64,000 nt of DNA from an uncultured Opitutia bacterium. Lineage in GTDB: Bacteria > Verrucomicrobiota > Verrucomicrobiia > Opitutales > Coraliomargaritaceae. The DNA lies in the NCBI GenBank assembly GCA_937136395.1, contig CAKZOI010000022.1:1-64000 (forward strand), written 5' to 3'. Shown piece after piece: positions 1 through 9,640 of this stretch (position 1 is the first letter of the stretch; every line of letters begins with the position of its first letter). The notes beneath the pieces are model-generated. The model searched no databases, had not been told where the DNA came from, and saw only the letters and a program-made list of their open reading frames with translations. The position numbers and the translations under genes are program-made.

Positions 1-372
1 ACAAACAAACACCTAACTCAAGAAGAACGATACACGATAGAGCGGATGCCTAAAGAGGGATATACTCAGGCTCGTATAGCCGAGTGCCTGGGTCGAGATC
101 CCGGCACGGTCAGCCGGGAGATCCGGCGCAATAGTGGGCAGCGCGGCTACCGCCACAAACAGGCACAGCGGAAGGCTGAAGATCGGCGTTTCGCCAGTCG
201 GCGCAGGGTCAAGTTCACTCCGGTGATGCAGGCGAAGGTAGAGGCTTATCTGAAGGATGACCTGAGCCCTGAGCAAGTCACTGGTGTGATGCGCCGCAAC
301 GGCGAGCAGACGGTCAGCCATGAACGCATCTACCAGCATATCTATGCCGACGATAGCTTTGCTAGGGGTGGA
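1..372 (+). pseudogene. IS30-family transposase remnant (N-terminal half)
   Basis: The reading frame is open from the first base, and the first ATG at 46 lies inside the domain, so the true start is upstream of the window. The residues before it (LTQEERYTIERM) and then the stretch with EGYTQARIAECLGR and VSREIRRN are the helix-turn-helix region typical of IS30-family transposases. VSHERIYQHIYAD is the next conserved block. Homology is lost around 350-372, after about 120 residues. The DDE catalytic domain of a full transposase of about 320-350 residues is missing, so this copy cannot transpose. The frame then runs on to 434 antisense to the end of ccsA. The remnant abuts the ccsA stop codon. 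Confidence 0.8.
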
Positions 373-374
373 AG

Positions 375-2291
375 CTATGCTTCAGTTTCGCTGGCTTCTG
401 CCGCCACTAAGATCCGTTTGCGCTGCTTTTGACTATTGGCCTGTCCGAATTCGCTGCGCCAGAAGCGCCAGGGCAAGAGCACGATGCCGATGAAGAAGAG
501 CTGGCTACTTACGAAGGCCATCATCCACAAAAAGCCACTATCAGTGAAACCGTAGGAGTGTAATCCAACGCCCAGCAAGTTGGTGCCGAACCATGACCAT
601 GCGGTGATAATGTTGCCACAAATAGCGAGTGCCATGAGGCCGCGTTCTTTACAAATTCCACCCCAGCGGGCGTGTAGGAAAATGGCGGCCATCACGACGA
701 TCATGAGCGCGCCATTTTCTTTTGGATCCCAACCCCAGAATCGACCCCAGCTCTGATCTGCCCAGATGCCGCCGAGAATAGTGCCGACAAGGCTGAAAAG
801 CGCAGCGAAGCAGGTGATGCCGTATACCATACCGCTAAGGGAGCGGGCGGTCTCTTTATTGAAGTGCTTGCTGAAAATCCCGAGCAGTCCAAAGACGAGT
901 GCCAGTGCGCCTGCGAGAAACATCGCAGAATAGCCAAAGGTGATGACGGTTACGTGAGTTGCTAACCAGAAGTTTGAGTCCAGCACGGCGCGCATCATTT
1001 CGAGTGTATCGCCACTCATCGCTAAGTGGTGAGCAACGATCAATGTGCAAAAGCCGACCAGCGAAGCCATTGCGGCGCCAATACCGTTCTTGTAGAATTT
1101 CTCAATCAGCGCGCCGAGTAAGACGGCGCCCCAACCCACAAATACCGCGGAGGAATAAAGGTTGGTGACGAAGACGCCGTAGCGTTCCTGAATATACATC
1201 CGAGCGAGCAGTCCAAAAGTATGAACCACAAAGGCTGTAATGAGAATCCAAAAGGCGCAGCGGCTAAGTTCTGTCGGGAAGCAAAGCCATGAGATACAGA
1301 CCATTAGGAACACCAGCACGTAAAGCTGCATGGATAGATAGAAAGGCTGTGTATCGTTGAAGAGGCGTTCAAAGTGCACACGGTTGATGTCTGCTGGGAA
1401 ATCGGCAATGAAGCGTTGCCGAAGTTCGGCGACTTCATTGTTGAAGGCCTCTGGCTCGTCTAAGCGATAGGCCATTGTGAGCGCTGCATAGCTGGTGACA
1501 TAGGGGCTCAAGCCTTCTCCCTTCATGACGTCGAGTAGCTCTAAGCCGATGTTTTTCCAGTCTTCCATCGGGTCGATCGGTGCTGGCGGTGGCACAACGC
1601 TCAAGTGTGCCGTTTTGGAAAGCTTAAGATATTCGTCTCCGAAGAAAATGAAACTGTTGAGGATCGTGGAGTCGTATGCTTCACCCACTTGCTGCTTGCG
1701 TAGCTCCGCCATGCCGGGGCCGATGAGGCTCGCGTAGGTTTGATATTCATCGACTAAACTGTTTAGGCGCTTGGCATCTCCGATCGGATGGAGAGAATGC
1801 ATGACTCGATGGTAAAGCATCAGGCCTTCATTCAGATCGACGATTTGCTTTTCGTATGGACTGCGCTTTTGGGGCTCTGGGTTGACCTCTTGGTAGAGCT
1901 TATGGAGCTCATTGAAGTAGGGTTGCAAGTCGTTGAAAGAGTAGTAGCGCTGCCCCTGCTCTGCGAGGCCCGCAAAGCCTAGGTCGTCGGGAAACTCGAT
2001 TTTAAAGACGCGGTAGGTGTCGGCTACCTCAGGGCGCATGGTGAGGTCCATGAACCATTCAATGGGGCTGATCGTCTTGCCATCAGGAGTGATGACTTTT
2101 TGACGTGCAGATAACACGAGCAGTGTATTGCGAGCAACTGAGTCGAGAGGTTTGATGCGTCCGCCGACTTGCACAGGAAGCTCTGCAAAGTTTTCGATAT
2201 CGAAATCACTCGCGTATTGAGCGGGTTTCAATTCTCGACCGATCAGCGCGATAGCGAAGACGGCGACGAGGATGTAAATGAGTTTTTTCAT
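375..2291 (-). CDS. ccsA: Cytochrome c biogenesis protein CcsA/ResC, heme handling
   Basis: Integral membrane partner of ResB in system II cytochrome c maturation; together they move heme across the membrane and attach it to apocytochrome CXXCH motifs. The 638-residue protein has one N-terminal membrane segment, a long periplasmic region (about 30-325) and then a multi-spanning core. The tryptophan-rich WWD heme motif is visible as WGRFWGWDPKENG at about 515-527, with conserved histidines nearby (VAHHLAMSGD, LHSYGF). The long N-terminal extension makes it larger than the roughly 300-residue CcsA core. It follows resB with 6 bp between them, so the two are almost certainly co-transcribed. The C-terminus ends next to an IS30 remnant but appears intact. 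Confidence 0.9.
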   Translation of the reverse strand: MKKLIYILVAVFAIALIGRELKPAQYASDFDIENFAELPVQVGGRIKPLDSVARNTLLVLSARQKVITPDGKTISPIEWFMDLTMRPEVADTYRVFKIEFPDDLGFAGLAEQGQRYYSFNDLQPYFNELHKLYQEVNPEPQKRSPYEKQIVDLNEGLMLYHRVMHSLHPIGDAKRLNSLVDEYQTYASLIGPGMAELRKQQVGEAYDSTILNSFIFFGDEYLKLSKTAHLSVVPPPAPIDPMEDWKNIGLELLDVMKGEGLSPYVTSYAALTMAYRLDEPEAFNNEVAELRQRFIADFPADINRVHFERLFNDTQPFYLSMQLYVLVFLMVCISWLCFPTELSRCAFWILITAFVVHTFGLLARMYIQERYGVFVTNLYSSAVFVGWGAVLLGALIEKFYKNGIGAAMASLVGFCTLIVAHHLAMSGDTLEMMRAVLDSNFWLATHVTVITFGYSAMFLAGALALVFGLLGIFSKHFNKETARSLSGMVYGITCFAALFSLVGTILGGIWADQSWGRFWGWDPKENGALMIVVMAAIFLHARWGGICKERGLMALAICGNIITAWSWFGTNLLGVGLHSYGFTDSGFLWMMAFVSSQLFFIGIVLLPWRFWRSEFGQANSQKQRKRILVAAEASETEA

Positions 2292-2297
2292 CGTGAT

Positions 2298-3473
2298 CTA
2301 AGCGGAGCGCTTTCCGAGGAATTTGACGAAATGGATACCGAACTGAACGATCATGCCGAGCCCCATTAGGAGCACGCTGACATAGGGCAATATCCAACCG
2401 GGGTTGCGCACGACCTGAAAAATCGAGGTCTTGTCGTTGTTGGCAAACGACGCTTGGTAGAAGGTGAGCCCTTCGTAACGCAGTGGGTGGTTCATGTAAA
2501 TCAGTGCCTTTTGATTCTTAGTGGAATCGTTGTGATGCACCATGACTTCGCTGGAGTAGTTGAATGGAATCTCTGTTCCAGGATACTTGTCGTGTTTGAA
2601 ATCGATGAGCTCGACTTCGAATGGGTGGTAATAGCGTGTGAACCGCAGGGCGATTTCCCAAGATTGATCGCCTAGTTGAACCATTTGTGGAGGGAAGCGC
2701 TCGTCGATCACGTTCGATACCATCCAAACGCCCAGTGAATCCTCTGGGCCGAGCACTTCTACATATGCGGTGGCAGTGTTAATGGTATTCTCTGAGTAGA
2801 CGGCTTCCTTTGGGTTGACGACGATGCCCATTTTGACGGCAGCTCCTTGAGTCGCGGGCGATGGAACGGCTTGCCCGCTCGTTGCGCGACCAATTTCAGC
2901 GTTAGGGTAATACTTAACTGTTCGAATGCGTAGTGGTGAGTCGGGAACCTCGATCGTTTTGCCAGGTTTCAGTAGCTTCGCCGGAATCGAGTGCACCGTG
3001 TCGTGGTCTGGATGGCTGCGATCAATGAAGACGAGTTCGTTATCTCGGAACGCCTGTGAGTAGTTATTGCGCCCCCCTTCATCCACTGGCATCTGGCTTT
3101 CGACGGATAAAAGGTCGGTCATGAGCTCGCTGACAAGGAGTAAGATCAGTCCGAAGTGCACGAGGAAAATGCCACTTTTCTTCCAACTCATTTTGAAGCG
3201 AGTGATGTGAGCGGCGATCAAGTTGATAAATAGTAGGCCCCCGAGTGCGTATCCGCCAGGCATGGGGATGTGTAGCCAAAACAAGGCGTCGTATAGGGCG
3301 GCTTGCTTGGGCACAGAGTAGATGACGAAGAAACTCTCAAAATAATCTTTCTGTGTTTTCCAAATACCAGTGTCGACTTGCGCCAAGGTGCCGAAGAAAA
3401 TCAGCATCATGGAGAATCCGAGTAATACGACGGTAAGCTTCAGTGAGCTGAAAAAGTTGAAGAGGTTTTTCAC
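2298..3473 (-). CDS. resB: ResB/Ccs1-family cytochrome c biogenesis protein
   Basis: Second half of the system II (Ccs) cytochrome c synthetase. It starts with a membrane segment in the ResB pattern (FFSSLKLTVVLLGFSMMLIF), followed by FGTLAQVDTGIW, two further hydrophobic helices before residue 130, a large periplasmic domain, and a C-terminal helix (about 360-385) after LRYEGLTFYQASF, a block usual in ResB proteins. Length 391 residues, within the family range of about 350-550. It sits between a small lipoprotein gene (3 bp upstream) and ccsA (6 bp downstream), so the three form one transcript. Assignment rests on the N-terminal and C-terminal family motifs and on the ccsA neighbour. Confidence 0.88.
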   Translation of the reverse strand: MKNLFNFFSSLKLTVVLLGFSMMLIFFGTLAQVDTGIWKTQKDYFESFFVIYSVPKQAALYDALFWLHIPMPGGYALGGLLFINLIAAHITRFKMSWKKSGIFLVHFGLILLLVSELMTDLLSVESQMPVDEGGRNNYSQAFRDNELVFIDRSHPDHDTVHSIPAKLLKPGKTIEVPDSPLRIRTVKYYPNAEIGRATSGQAVPSPATQGAAVKMGIVVNPKEAVYSENTINTATAYVEVLGPEDSLGVWMVSNVIDERFPPQMVQLGDQSWEIALRFTRYYHPFEVELIDFKHDKYPGTEIPFNYSSEVMVHHNDSTKNQKALIYMNHPLRYEGLTFYQASFANNDKTSIFQVVRNPGWILPYVSVLLMGLGMIVQFGIHFVKFLGKRSA

Positions 3474-3476
3474 GAT

Positions 3477-4106
3477 TTAATGGTGTGTATCTGGCAGTCG
3501 AACCGAATCTAAGAAGCTTTCAAAGGCTTCATTATTCGCGAGCACGGTATCGGTGCTGCCTTGTAGTTTGAAAAACCAAGTGTTGCCGTGAAAGGGGAGT
3601 AGCCCTCCGAGTATGCTATCTGTTTCACCTTGGAGTGTTACGATGAGCCCTCTGTGATTAGAGATGGTGTAAGACTTTGTGAATGGCGGCAAGTCATCGG
3701 CTGTCACTGGATCGAGTCCGATTTGTCCGCGCCAACGATTTATATTGGCAAGGCGACCGCCGACGTCTCCTGGGAACACTGTAACGGCCAATTCAGCACT
3801 ACCGCTATCGCCTTCGATTCGGAAGTTTGCTTTGCGGATGCCACTTGAGGGCATCTCTGTCCAACCTTCAGGGATGGTGTAGGTGAGTTCACCTGCGGCG
3901 TCGGCAGCTTGTTGCATTCCGGGGAGCACATTCATGCCACTTGCGGTGGCTGCCTGCTTCTCAGGAGCTGCGGGCATCGGTAAATTTACTTCGCGCGTCT
4001 CTTTCGGTATTTGGTAGGCGCTGGGTTGCGCTTGGTCGCAGCCAGAGAAAAGCAGGAGCGCACCCGATAGGGAGCAAGCACTTAGGAGCTGAAATTTGGT
4101 AGCCAT
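3477..4106 (-). CDS. Lipoprotein of unknown function in the cytochrome c maturation operon
   Basis: An in-frame ATG exists at 4148, but the start at 4106 (MATKFQLLSACSLSG) places a lipoprotein signal directly at the N-terminus, ending in the lipobox LLFSGC. The mature protein is about 190 residues, with a proline- and alanine-rich linker followed by a globular domain that opens TYTIPEGWTEMPSSGIRKA. I cannot name a family with certainty. Small lipoproteins of this size precede resB-ccsA in related bacteria as I remember it, which suggests a role linked to membrane redox chemistry, but nothing in the sequence shows an active site. It is 3 bp from resB. Confidence 0.7.
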   Translation of the reverse strand: MATKFQLLSACSLSGALLLFSGCDQAQPSAYQIPKETREVNLPMPAAPEKQAATASGMNVLPGMQQAADAAGELTYTIPEGWTEMPSSGIRKANFRIEGDSGSAELAVTVFPGDVGGRLANINRWRGQIGLDPVTADDLPPFTKSYTISNHRGLIVTLQGETDSILGGLLPFHGNTWFFKLQGSTDTVLANNEAFESFLDSVRLPDTHH

Positions 4107-4187
4107 TTTCTGGATATGAAAAGGATTTGGTGATTGGGCCGAGGTCAACTCTATGCAGTTCGGTATTTGGTCAACTAATGGTGTCGA

Positions 4188-5291
4188 TTAGTTGTTGAAC
4201 CTGAAGAGCGTGACGTCGCCGTCTTTGAATTCGTAATCTTTACCTTCAAGGCGATATTTACCTGCATCGCGGGCACTCGCAACGCTTCCTGCGGCGATCA
4301 GATCCTCGTAGGCGACCACTTCGGCTTTAATAAAGCCGTGTTCAAAGTCAGTGTGGATCACTCCAGCGCATTGGGGTGCTTTCATTCCTTTCTTAAAGGT
4401 CCATGCACGCACCTCTTGCACACCTGCGGTGAAGTAAGAGGCCAGCCCAAGTAAATCGTAGGCCGCTCGGATGAGTAAGGATACGCCTGAATCCTTCACT
4501 CCGAGTGATTCTAGGTATTCTGCCGATTCAGCTTCATCGAAATCGATGAGTTCTGCCTCTACAGCTGCCGAAATGATGCAGATTCCTGCTCCGTGATGTT
4601 CTTCTGCGTATTGTTTGACCTTGGCTACATAGTCGTTGGCGGAGGTGTCGGCGAGGTCGTTTTCCGCCACGTTGCAGGCATATAGCACGCGTTTTGCAGA
4701 GAGTAGGCAAAGTCGCTTGAGGACAACGAGTTCGTCGTCCGTCATATTTAGAGTGATTGCTGGTTTGGTTTCGTTTAGGTGCGGTAGCAGACGATCTATA
4801 AGCTCGATGTTTTCGGCCGCTTCCTTGTCGCCACCACGTGCACGCTTAACGAGTTTCTCTTTTTGACTCTCTAGTGAGGTGATATCGGAAAGAATGAGCT
4901 CTGTGTTGATCACCTCGATATCGCGAATGGGATCGATTGAGCCCATGTTGTGGATGATGTCGTCATCGTCGAAGCAGCGCACTACGTGAGCGATCGCGTC
5001 GACTTCGCGAATATTGGCAAGGAATTTGTTTCCGAGGCCTTCCCCCTTACTGGCGCCTTCGACGAGGCCAGCAATGTCGACGAATTCGATCGCTGCGGGA
5101 ATGACTTTATCCGTCTTTGAAATTGCGCGCAGAGGCTCGAGTCGAGCGTCCGGGACTTGGACGACGCCCACATTTGGGTCGATCGTGCAAAACGGATAGT
5201 TTGCCGACTCAGCTTTACGCGTGCGTGTAAGCGCGTTGAAGAGTGTGCTTTTGCCCACATTGGGGAGACCTACGATACCAGCTTTTAGCAT
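4188..5291 (-). CDS. ychF: Redox-regulated ATPase/GTPase YchF (OLA1 family)
   Basis: Universally conserved Obg-like P-loop protein, 367 residues, the normal length. The G1 motif [15 protein letters not shown] is at residues 8-22, followed by [14 protein letters not shown], the G3-like [20 protein letters not shown], a coiled-coil insertion around 130-170, and a C-terminal TGS domain ([20 protein letters not shown] to [14 protein letters not shown]). Family members bind ATP in preference to GTP and associate with ribosomes and the oxidative stress response. It is a stand-alone gene after the cytochrome operon, with 81 bp between them. The start at 5291 places the P-loop at the usual distance from the N-terminus. 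Confidence 0.95.
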   Translation of the reverse strand: MLKAGIVGLPNVGKSTLFNALTRTRKAESANYPFCTIDPNVGVVQVPDARLEPLRAISKTDKVIPAAIEFVDIAGLVEGASKGEGLGNKFLANIREVDAIAHVVRCFDDDDIIHNMGSIDPIRDIEVINTELILSDITSLESQKEKLVKRARGGDKEAAENIELIDRLLPHLNETKPAITLNMTDDELVVLKRLCLLSAKRVLYACNVAENDLADTSANDYVAKVKQYAEEHHGAGICIISAAVEAELIDFDEAESAEYLESLGVKDSGVSLLIRAAYDLLGLASYFTAGVQEVRAWTFKKGMKAPQCAGVIHTDFEHGFIKAEVVAYEDLIAAGSVASARDAGKYRLEGKDYEFKDGDVTLFRFNN

Positions 5292-5422
5292 AGCGGGTAG
5301 AAGATGCGATCTGTTTGACTGGGTGCAATGTTAAATACTTCGAGGACTCAAGTATATGAGGCATAGATTGACAGCTCGTAGCTTGATATCTTTTACTCTA
5401 TAATCATCCACTGATAAACATT

Positions 5423-6570
5423 GTGAACGAATCTCAAAATATAAATACATAAGGCTCTAGAATTCTTGTTGTCGATGACGACGAGATTATCCGTAAATTG
5501 CTGCGCCGTGTATTGGAACGCAATGGTTTGGTCGTGGATGGGGCCGATTCTGGCGAAATTGCGATTAAATGTATCGAAGAGAATGCCCCCGATTTGATTC
5601 TATTGGATGTGATGATGGATGGTATTGATGGATTTATCACATGCCGTAAAGCCAAGGAAATGCCAGGGATGACAGAGGTTCCGATCATTTTTGTGACAGG
5701 ACGTTCGGATACAGGGTCAATCGTTGAGGGGTTAGATGCGGGAGGTAGTGACTATATCACAAAGCCGATCAATCGTCATGAGGCCTTGGCGCGTATTCGT
5801 AATCATTTGAAAATGCCCAAATTAATGCGCTTTCAGAATGAATTTATTGCGGGATTGAAACAAGCGAATCTAGCTAAGAACCGGATTATCGGGATGGCAT
5901 CGCATGATTTGAGAAACCCGATTGCCTCGATTCGAGGGCTTTCTGAATTTCTCGAGGAGCTTGGTCCGCTAAATGATGAGCAAAAAGAAATCGCAACGAC
6001 GATTCAGACGACGTCCGATTCAATGCTTCATCTCGTTGATGAGCTTCTGGACCTCTCAGTGATTGAAAGTGGTGAAGAGCGCACCGAGATGCAGCCTTAC
6101 CCTGTTCGTGAGCTTGTTGCTTCTTCGTTGAATATCTATCAATTTACAGCCAACAAGAAATCAATTAACCTTGAGTTGATTGATGATGGTCGTGTGCCTG
6201 ATATGCTGATGCTCGATAAGATGCAGTTTCGCCGCTTAATTGATAACTTGTTGAGCAATGAGGTGAAGTATTCGCCAACAGGTTCCTACATTCGAGTCAT
6301 CCTTAAGCAAGAGGGACGCCGGATGTTGATCCAAATCCAGGACGAAGGACCGGGAATACCTGCAAATGAGATGCACAAACTTTTTACCGATTTTGGTAAG
6401 ACCTCGGTTCAGCCGACTGGTAATGAAACGAGCACTGGCCTCGGGCTTTCGATTTGTCGTAAGATCGCGGAGGCACATAAAGGGCTCGTTTTGCTGAAAA
6501 TCGTGATGATCGCATCGGCGCACGGTTCACCGTTGAGCTCTATGAAGAGCTCATAGCTGTAGGTGCTTAG
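5423..6570 (+). pseudogene. Hybrid receiver / histidine kinase gene with a stop and a frameshift
   Basis: A GTG at 5423 opens VNESQNINT, then an in-frame TAA at 5450-5452, then GSRILVVDDDEIIRKLL, which is exactly how a receiver domain begins. No other normal start precedes the acidic pocket; the next one (TTG at 5498) would remove the first beta strand and the DDD. The rest shows a full receiver (LLDVMMDGIDGF, KPINRHEALARIR) and a HisKA/HATPase kinase (H-box ASHDLRNPIAS, N-box NLLSNEVKYSP, G-boxes EGPGIPANE and STGLGLSICR). At about 6489-6492 (TTTT) the frame shifts by one base: the other frame continues AENRDDRIGARFTVELYEEL to a stop at 6570, the expected kinase C-terminus. Both lesions suggest a decaying gene or sequence errors. 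Confidence 0.75.
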
Positions 6571-6774
6571 TTTTTGGATTGAATGGTTTTGCTGATCGAA
6601 TTGATTCGAGCTTGATTCAGATCAGCCTTTGATCGCTTGGTATTGTCAATGTGCTCAAGCGAAACTACCGCCGTGAATTGCGATTTCTAATTCAAGTGCC
6701 TTTTTCTTTTCCATTTGTCAGTCGTTGGTTAGATAATGATGACTCAATAAGGACTTAAAACAATTGAACACGCC

Positions 6775-8223
6775 GTGGATAAGAATTCGTTAAAACAACA
6801 ACAAACTGCCTACCGCGCACTGGTGCGAAAGTTACCAGGGATCGCATATACTGATGATGAAAGTCGTTTTCGTGCCTCGGTGGATAATTTGCGTCTTTCT
6901 TTTTTACCAGATGTTGTGATTCGGGTAAAAGAAGCCAGCCAAGTAGGGGAGGTCTTGAAGTTGGCGAATCGGTATACAGTTCCTGTCACGCCTCGCGGTG
7001 CCGGGTCTTCTGCAACGGGCTCCGCGGTTCCTTTGCATGGCGGCTGGGTCTTGGACCTTTCCGATCTTAATTCGATTGAAATTGATGTAGTTGGACGCAT
7101 TGCCACAATAGGCCCGGGTGTGATTACCGCAGATTTGCAAGCTGCCGTTGAAGACAAAGGCTTGTTTTTTCCGCCAGATCCATCCTCTAAAAAGTATTCT
7201 ACGATCGGTGGCAATGTGGCTTGCAACGCAGGTGGAATGCGTTGCGTGAAATACGGAGTGACTCGCGACTATGTGCTTGGATTGCAGGGTTTTATGGCAG
7301 ATGGAAGTCCATTTGTATTTGGTTTACCACTGAAGAAATATGTTTCAGGTTTAAATCTACGAGACCTCTTGATCGGTTCAGAAGGCACCCTAGGTGTGAT
7401 CACTTCGATCAATTTAAAGCTGATCCCTAAACCCGAGAAACGCTGGACAGGCATGTTTGCGTTTAAGTCCGAAGCCGCCGCATTGAAGGCAGTTGTCGGT
7501 TTATTTAAAGCTGGAGTGAGTCCGTCAATTTTAGAGTTTCTTGATCGCCAATCAGTTGCTTGTGCCGAGCGCTATACGGGCAAGGTGATTTTCGAGGGCT
7601 TTTCACGCTCGTCGATTCTTTTGATCGAACTGGATGGTCACCCCGCAGAAGTGCGTGGGCAGCGGAAGTTGTTATTAGGCTTTATGCGTGAGCGTGCATT
7701 GGCTACCCGAGAAGCGAAGACAGCGCTTTCAGCTGAGAAGCTTTGGCAAGTCCGTCGCACCTGCTCGCAGTCGATGTTCTCAATTGCGGATACTAAATTA
7801 AACGAAGACGTGGTGGTGCCGATTGCAAAACAAGCTGAGTTGATTCGCTATACGATTGCACTGAAGAAAGAAATTGGTCTTGCCACGCCAACTTTTGGCC
7901 ATGCGGGTGACGGTAATTTACATGTGCACATCATGTATAATCGAGGCAGCAAGGCGGAGATGAAAAAAGCCAAAGCTGGTATCAGAAAACTGATGGAAAA
8001 AGTCGTCGAGCTTGGCGGTGTCATCACTGGCGAACATGGAGTGGGACTTGCCAAAGCGCCGTTTATGTCCTTGCAGCACAGCAAAGCAGAAATCGCGTCA
8101 ATGAAAGCTGTAAAGGTGGCACTGGATCCGAAGGGAATTTTAAATCCTGGGAAAGTCTTCGAGCCATTCGAGGTTTGGAAACACGATAAAGTCGAAGTCG
8201 TGCTGCCGTGGGATCATCGATGA
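6775..8223 (+). CDS. FAD-binding oxidase, GlcD/D-lactate dehydrogenase family
   Basis: Oxidises a 2-hydroxy acid such as glycolate or D-lactate with FAD; the substrate cannot be fixed from sequence alone. The 482-residue protein starts at a GTG. The N-terminal FAD-binding domain carries TPRGAGSSATGSAVP, PPDPSSKKYSTIGGNVACNAGG and GSEGTLGVIT in the usual order. The C-terminal oxidase domain has FGHAGDGNLHVHI and ELGGVITGEHGVGLAK, both hallmark motifs of this flavoprotein group, and ends near LDPKGILNPGK. No GlcE or GlcF partner lies beside it. It stands alone, 204 bp after the broken kinase gene, and converges on moaD. Confidence 0.88.
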   Translation: MDKNSLKQQQTAYRALVRKLPGIAYTDDESRFRASVDNLRLSFLPDVVIRVKEASQVGEVLKLANRYTVPVTPRGAGSSATGSAVPLHGGWVLDLSDLNSIEIDVVGRIATIGPGVITADLQAAVEDKGLFFPPDPSSKKYSTIGGNVACNAGGMRCVKYGVTRDYVLGLQGFMADGSPFVFGLPLKKYVSGLNLRDLLIGSEGTLGVITSINLKLIPKPEKRWTGMFAFKSEAAALKAVVGLFKAGVSPSILEFLDRQSVACAERYTGKVIFEGFSRSSILLIELDGHPAEVRGQRKLLLGFMRERALATREAKTALSAEKLWQVRRTCSQSMFSIADTKLNEDVVVPIAKQAELIRYTIALKKEIGLATPTFGHAGDGNLHVHIMYNRGSKAEMKKAKAGIRKLMEKVVELGGVITGEHGVGLAKAPFMSLQHSKAEIASMKAVKVALDPKGILNPGKVFEPFEVWKHDKVEVVLPWDHR

Positions 8224-8237
8224 AACTCGGGGCTGTA

Positions 8238-8477
8238 TCAGCCGCCCGTCATCGGAGGTAGGAATGCGATCGAATCACCATCTTTGAGCTCCGTTTCATG
8301 GGCGGAGAGTTCATGATTGATGGCGACTTGTAGCTGTTTAAAAGAGTGCGGAAAATGGTAATTAGCCTGCAGCTCATCATATAGCTCGGAGGGCGAAACT
8401 CTGTTGAGCTCACGTGTTTCTTCTGTTTTTCCAGCTAGGTCGGCGAGTTGTGCGAAATAGAGAACCTTGATTTGCAT
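8238..8477 (-). CDS. moaD: Molybdopterin synthase sulfur carrier subunit MoaD
   Basis: Small ubiquitin-like sulfur carrier for molybdopterin synthase. It is 79 residues long, begins MQIKVLYFAQLADLAGK and ends FLPPMTGG, with the C-terminal Gly-Gly that becomes the thiocarboxylate. It is the last gene of a moaC-mobA-moaD run (21 bp after mobA), so its job in molybdenum cofactor synthesis is clear. MoaE, the catalytic subunit it needs, is not in the window. Confidence 0.93.
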   Translation of the reverse strand: MQIKVLYFAQLADLAGKTEETRELNRVSPSELYDELQANYHFPHSFKQLQVAINHELSAHETELKDGDSIAFLPPMTGG

Positions 8478-8498
8478 AGTCTTGATCGGAGCGAAAGT

Positions 8499-9128
8499 TT
8501 ATTTCTTTGCGTGATGGCTGTGTGCACTGTCTAGGCCGGAAGTGTTTCCTACCGCTTGGGCGTATTCCGTTGCGGTGTTTATATTATCCAGACTGTTCGG
8601 GTGGTCTTGTTTGATGAGTCGTGCTCCCTTGATAATGAGTAGCTTACGTGGGCAACTTTTTCCAAGTTCCTGGGAGAGTGCTAGGAGTTCGGCATCGCTA
8701 CCGCTTGGATAGATCGCGCACAATGGCTCGGGTAAGCCGTCGTGTGTGCTTTGGTAAGCGGTGAGCTGTGGCAGGTGTTGTTGAAATTCTAAGCTCAGTT
8801 TTTCCAAGGTGGCTTGCGTTAGAAATGGTAAATCGCATGCAAGCACCAACCAGTGGGCGTTTGGATGTGCTGCCATCGCCGAGAGGATGCCACAGAGTGG
8901 GCCTTTAACGTCATCGATCGAATCGTAGATGGGTTTAGCAATGGCCGGACACTCAAAGCTTTGTTCTGTGCGCTGAGAGATAAATACACGATCACACACC
9001 GTATTTAGCAGTGTTGATGTATGTTCAATTTGTGTGCCTTGCTTGCCGTAGCGTAGCAGTGCTTTATCGCTTCCCATTCGTTGGCTTTTACCACCAACCA
9101 GCACGAGTCCGTAAATGGGTTGATTCAT
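8499..9128 (-). CDS. mobA: Molybdenum cofactor guanylyltransferase MobA
   Basis: Nucleotidyltransferase that attaches GMP to Mo-molybdopterin, giving the bis-MGD cofactor type. The N-terminal signature LVLVGGKSQRMGSDKALLRYG is a clear GGxSxRMGxDKA nucleotide-binding loop; LVLACDLPFL holds the Asp that binds the metal, and LPEPLCAIYP is a further family block. Length 209 residues, normal. Its start overlaps the moaC stop by 4 bp (ATGA-type coupling). The last 20 residues are histidine-rich (SAHSHHAKK), a likely disordered tail. The presence of MobA implies at least one DMSO-reductase-family enzyme elsewhere in the genome. Confidence 0.92.
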   Translation of the reverse strand: MNQPIYGLVLVGGKSQRMGSDKALLRYGKQGTQIEHTSTLLNTVCDRVFISQRTEQSFECPAIAKPIYDSIDDVKGPLCGILSAMAAHPNAHWLVLACDLPFLTQATLEKLSLEFQQHLPQLTAYQSTHDGLPEPLCAIYPSGSDAELLALSQELGKSCPRKLLIIKGARLIKQDHPNSLDNINTATEYAQAVGNTSGLDSAHSHHAKK

Positions 9129-9595
9129 CGTGAGTAATCAGATTTGCCGCCTGTTTTTTCAATGAGTCGAGTGGACTCGATTACAATGTCTTTAGATGCG
9201 GCTTTGCACATATCGTAGAGGGTGAGTGCCGCGCCGCTAACGGCAGTGAGCGCTTCCATCTCAACGCCTGTTTGATCGAGGACTTTGACCCGTGCTTCGA
9301 TCCGTAAGCGCGCCTCGTCAACCGGTGTGATCTCAATTTTTACCGATTTTAAACTGAGTGGGTGGCAGAATGGAATCAGCTCAGAGGTTTTCTTAGCTGC
9401 CATCGTGCCCGCGATGATAGCGGTGTCGAGGATCGGTCCTTTTTTTGAGCTCCAGCCTGCGTCTTTGAAAGCGGCCATGATCTCAGTGCCTAAGTAGACA
9501 AAACCTTCGGCGATCGCGGTGCGCGACGTCGCGGTTTTTTCAGAGACATCAACCATGGTGGGTCGCTGATCTTTATCAAGATGTGTAAATTCCAT
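9125..9595 (-). CDS. moaC: Cyclic pyranopterin monophosphate synthase MoaC
   Basis: Catalyses the second step of cPMP formation, after the radical-SAM enzyme MoaA. The 156-residue protein begins MEFTHLDKDQRPTMVDVSEK and contains the highly conserved SELIPFCHPL block and GVEMEALTAVSGAALTLYDMCKA. The final segment ESTRLIEKTGGKSD is also typical. It is the first gene of the moaC-mobA-moaD set and overlaps mobA by 4 bp. MoaA is not in this window. Confidence 0.95.
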   Translation of the reverse strand: MEFTHLDKDQRPTMVDVSEKTATSRTAIAEGFVYLGTEIMAAFKDAGWSSKKGPILDTAIIAGTMAAKKTSELIPFCHPLSLKSVKIEITPVDEARLRIEARVKVLDQTGVEMEALTAVSGAALTLYDMCKAASKDIVIESTRLIEKTGGKSDYSR

Positions 9596-9640
9596 AATCT
9601 AGATGAAAGCAGGGAATCTCCACTCTTGAGTCATCGTAGC

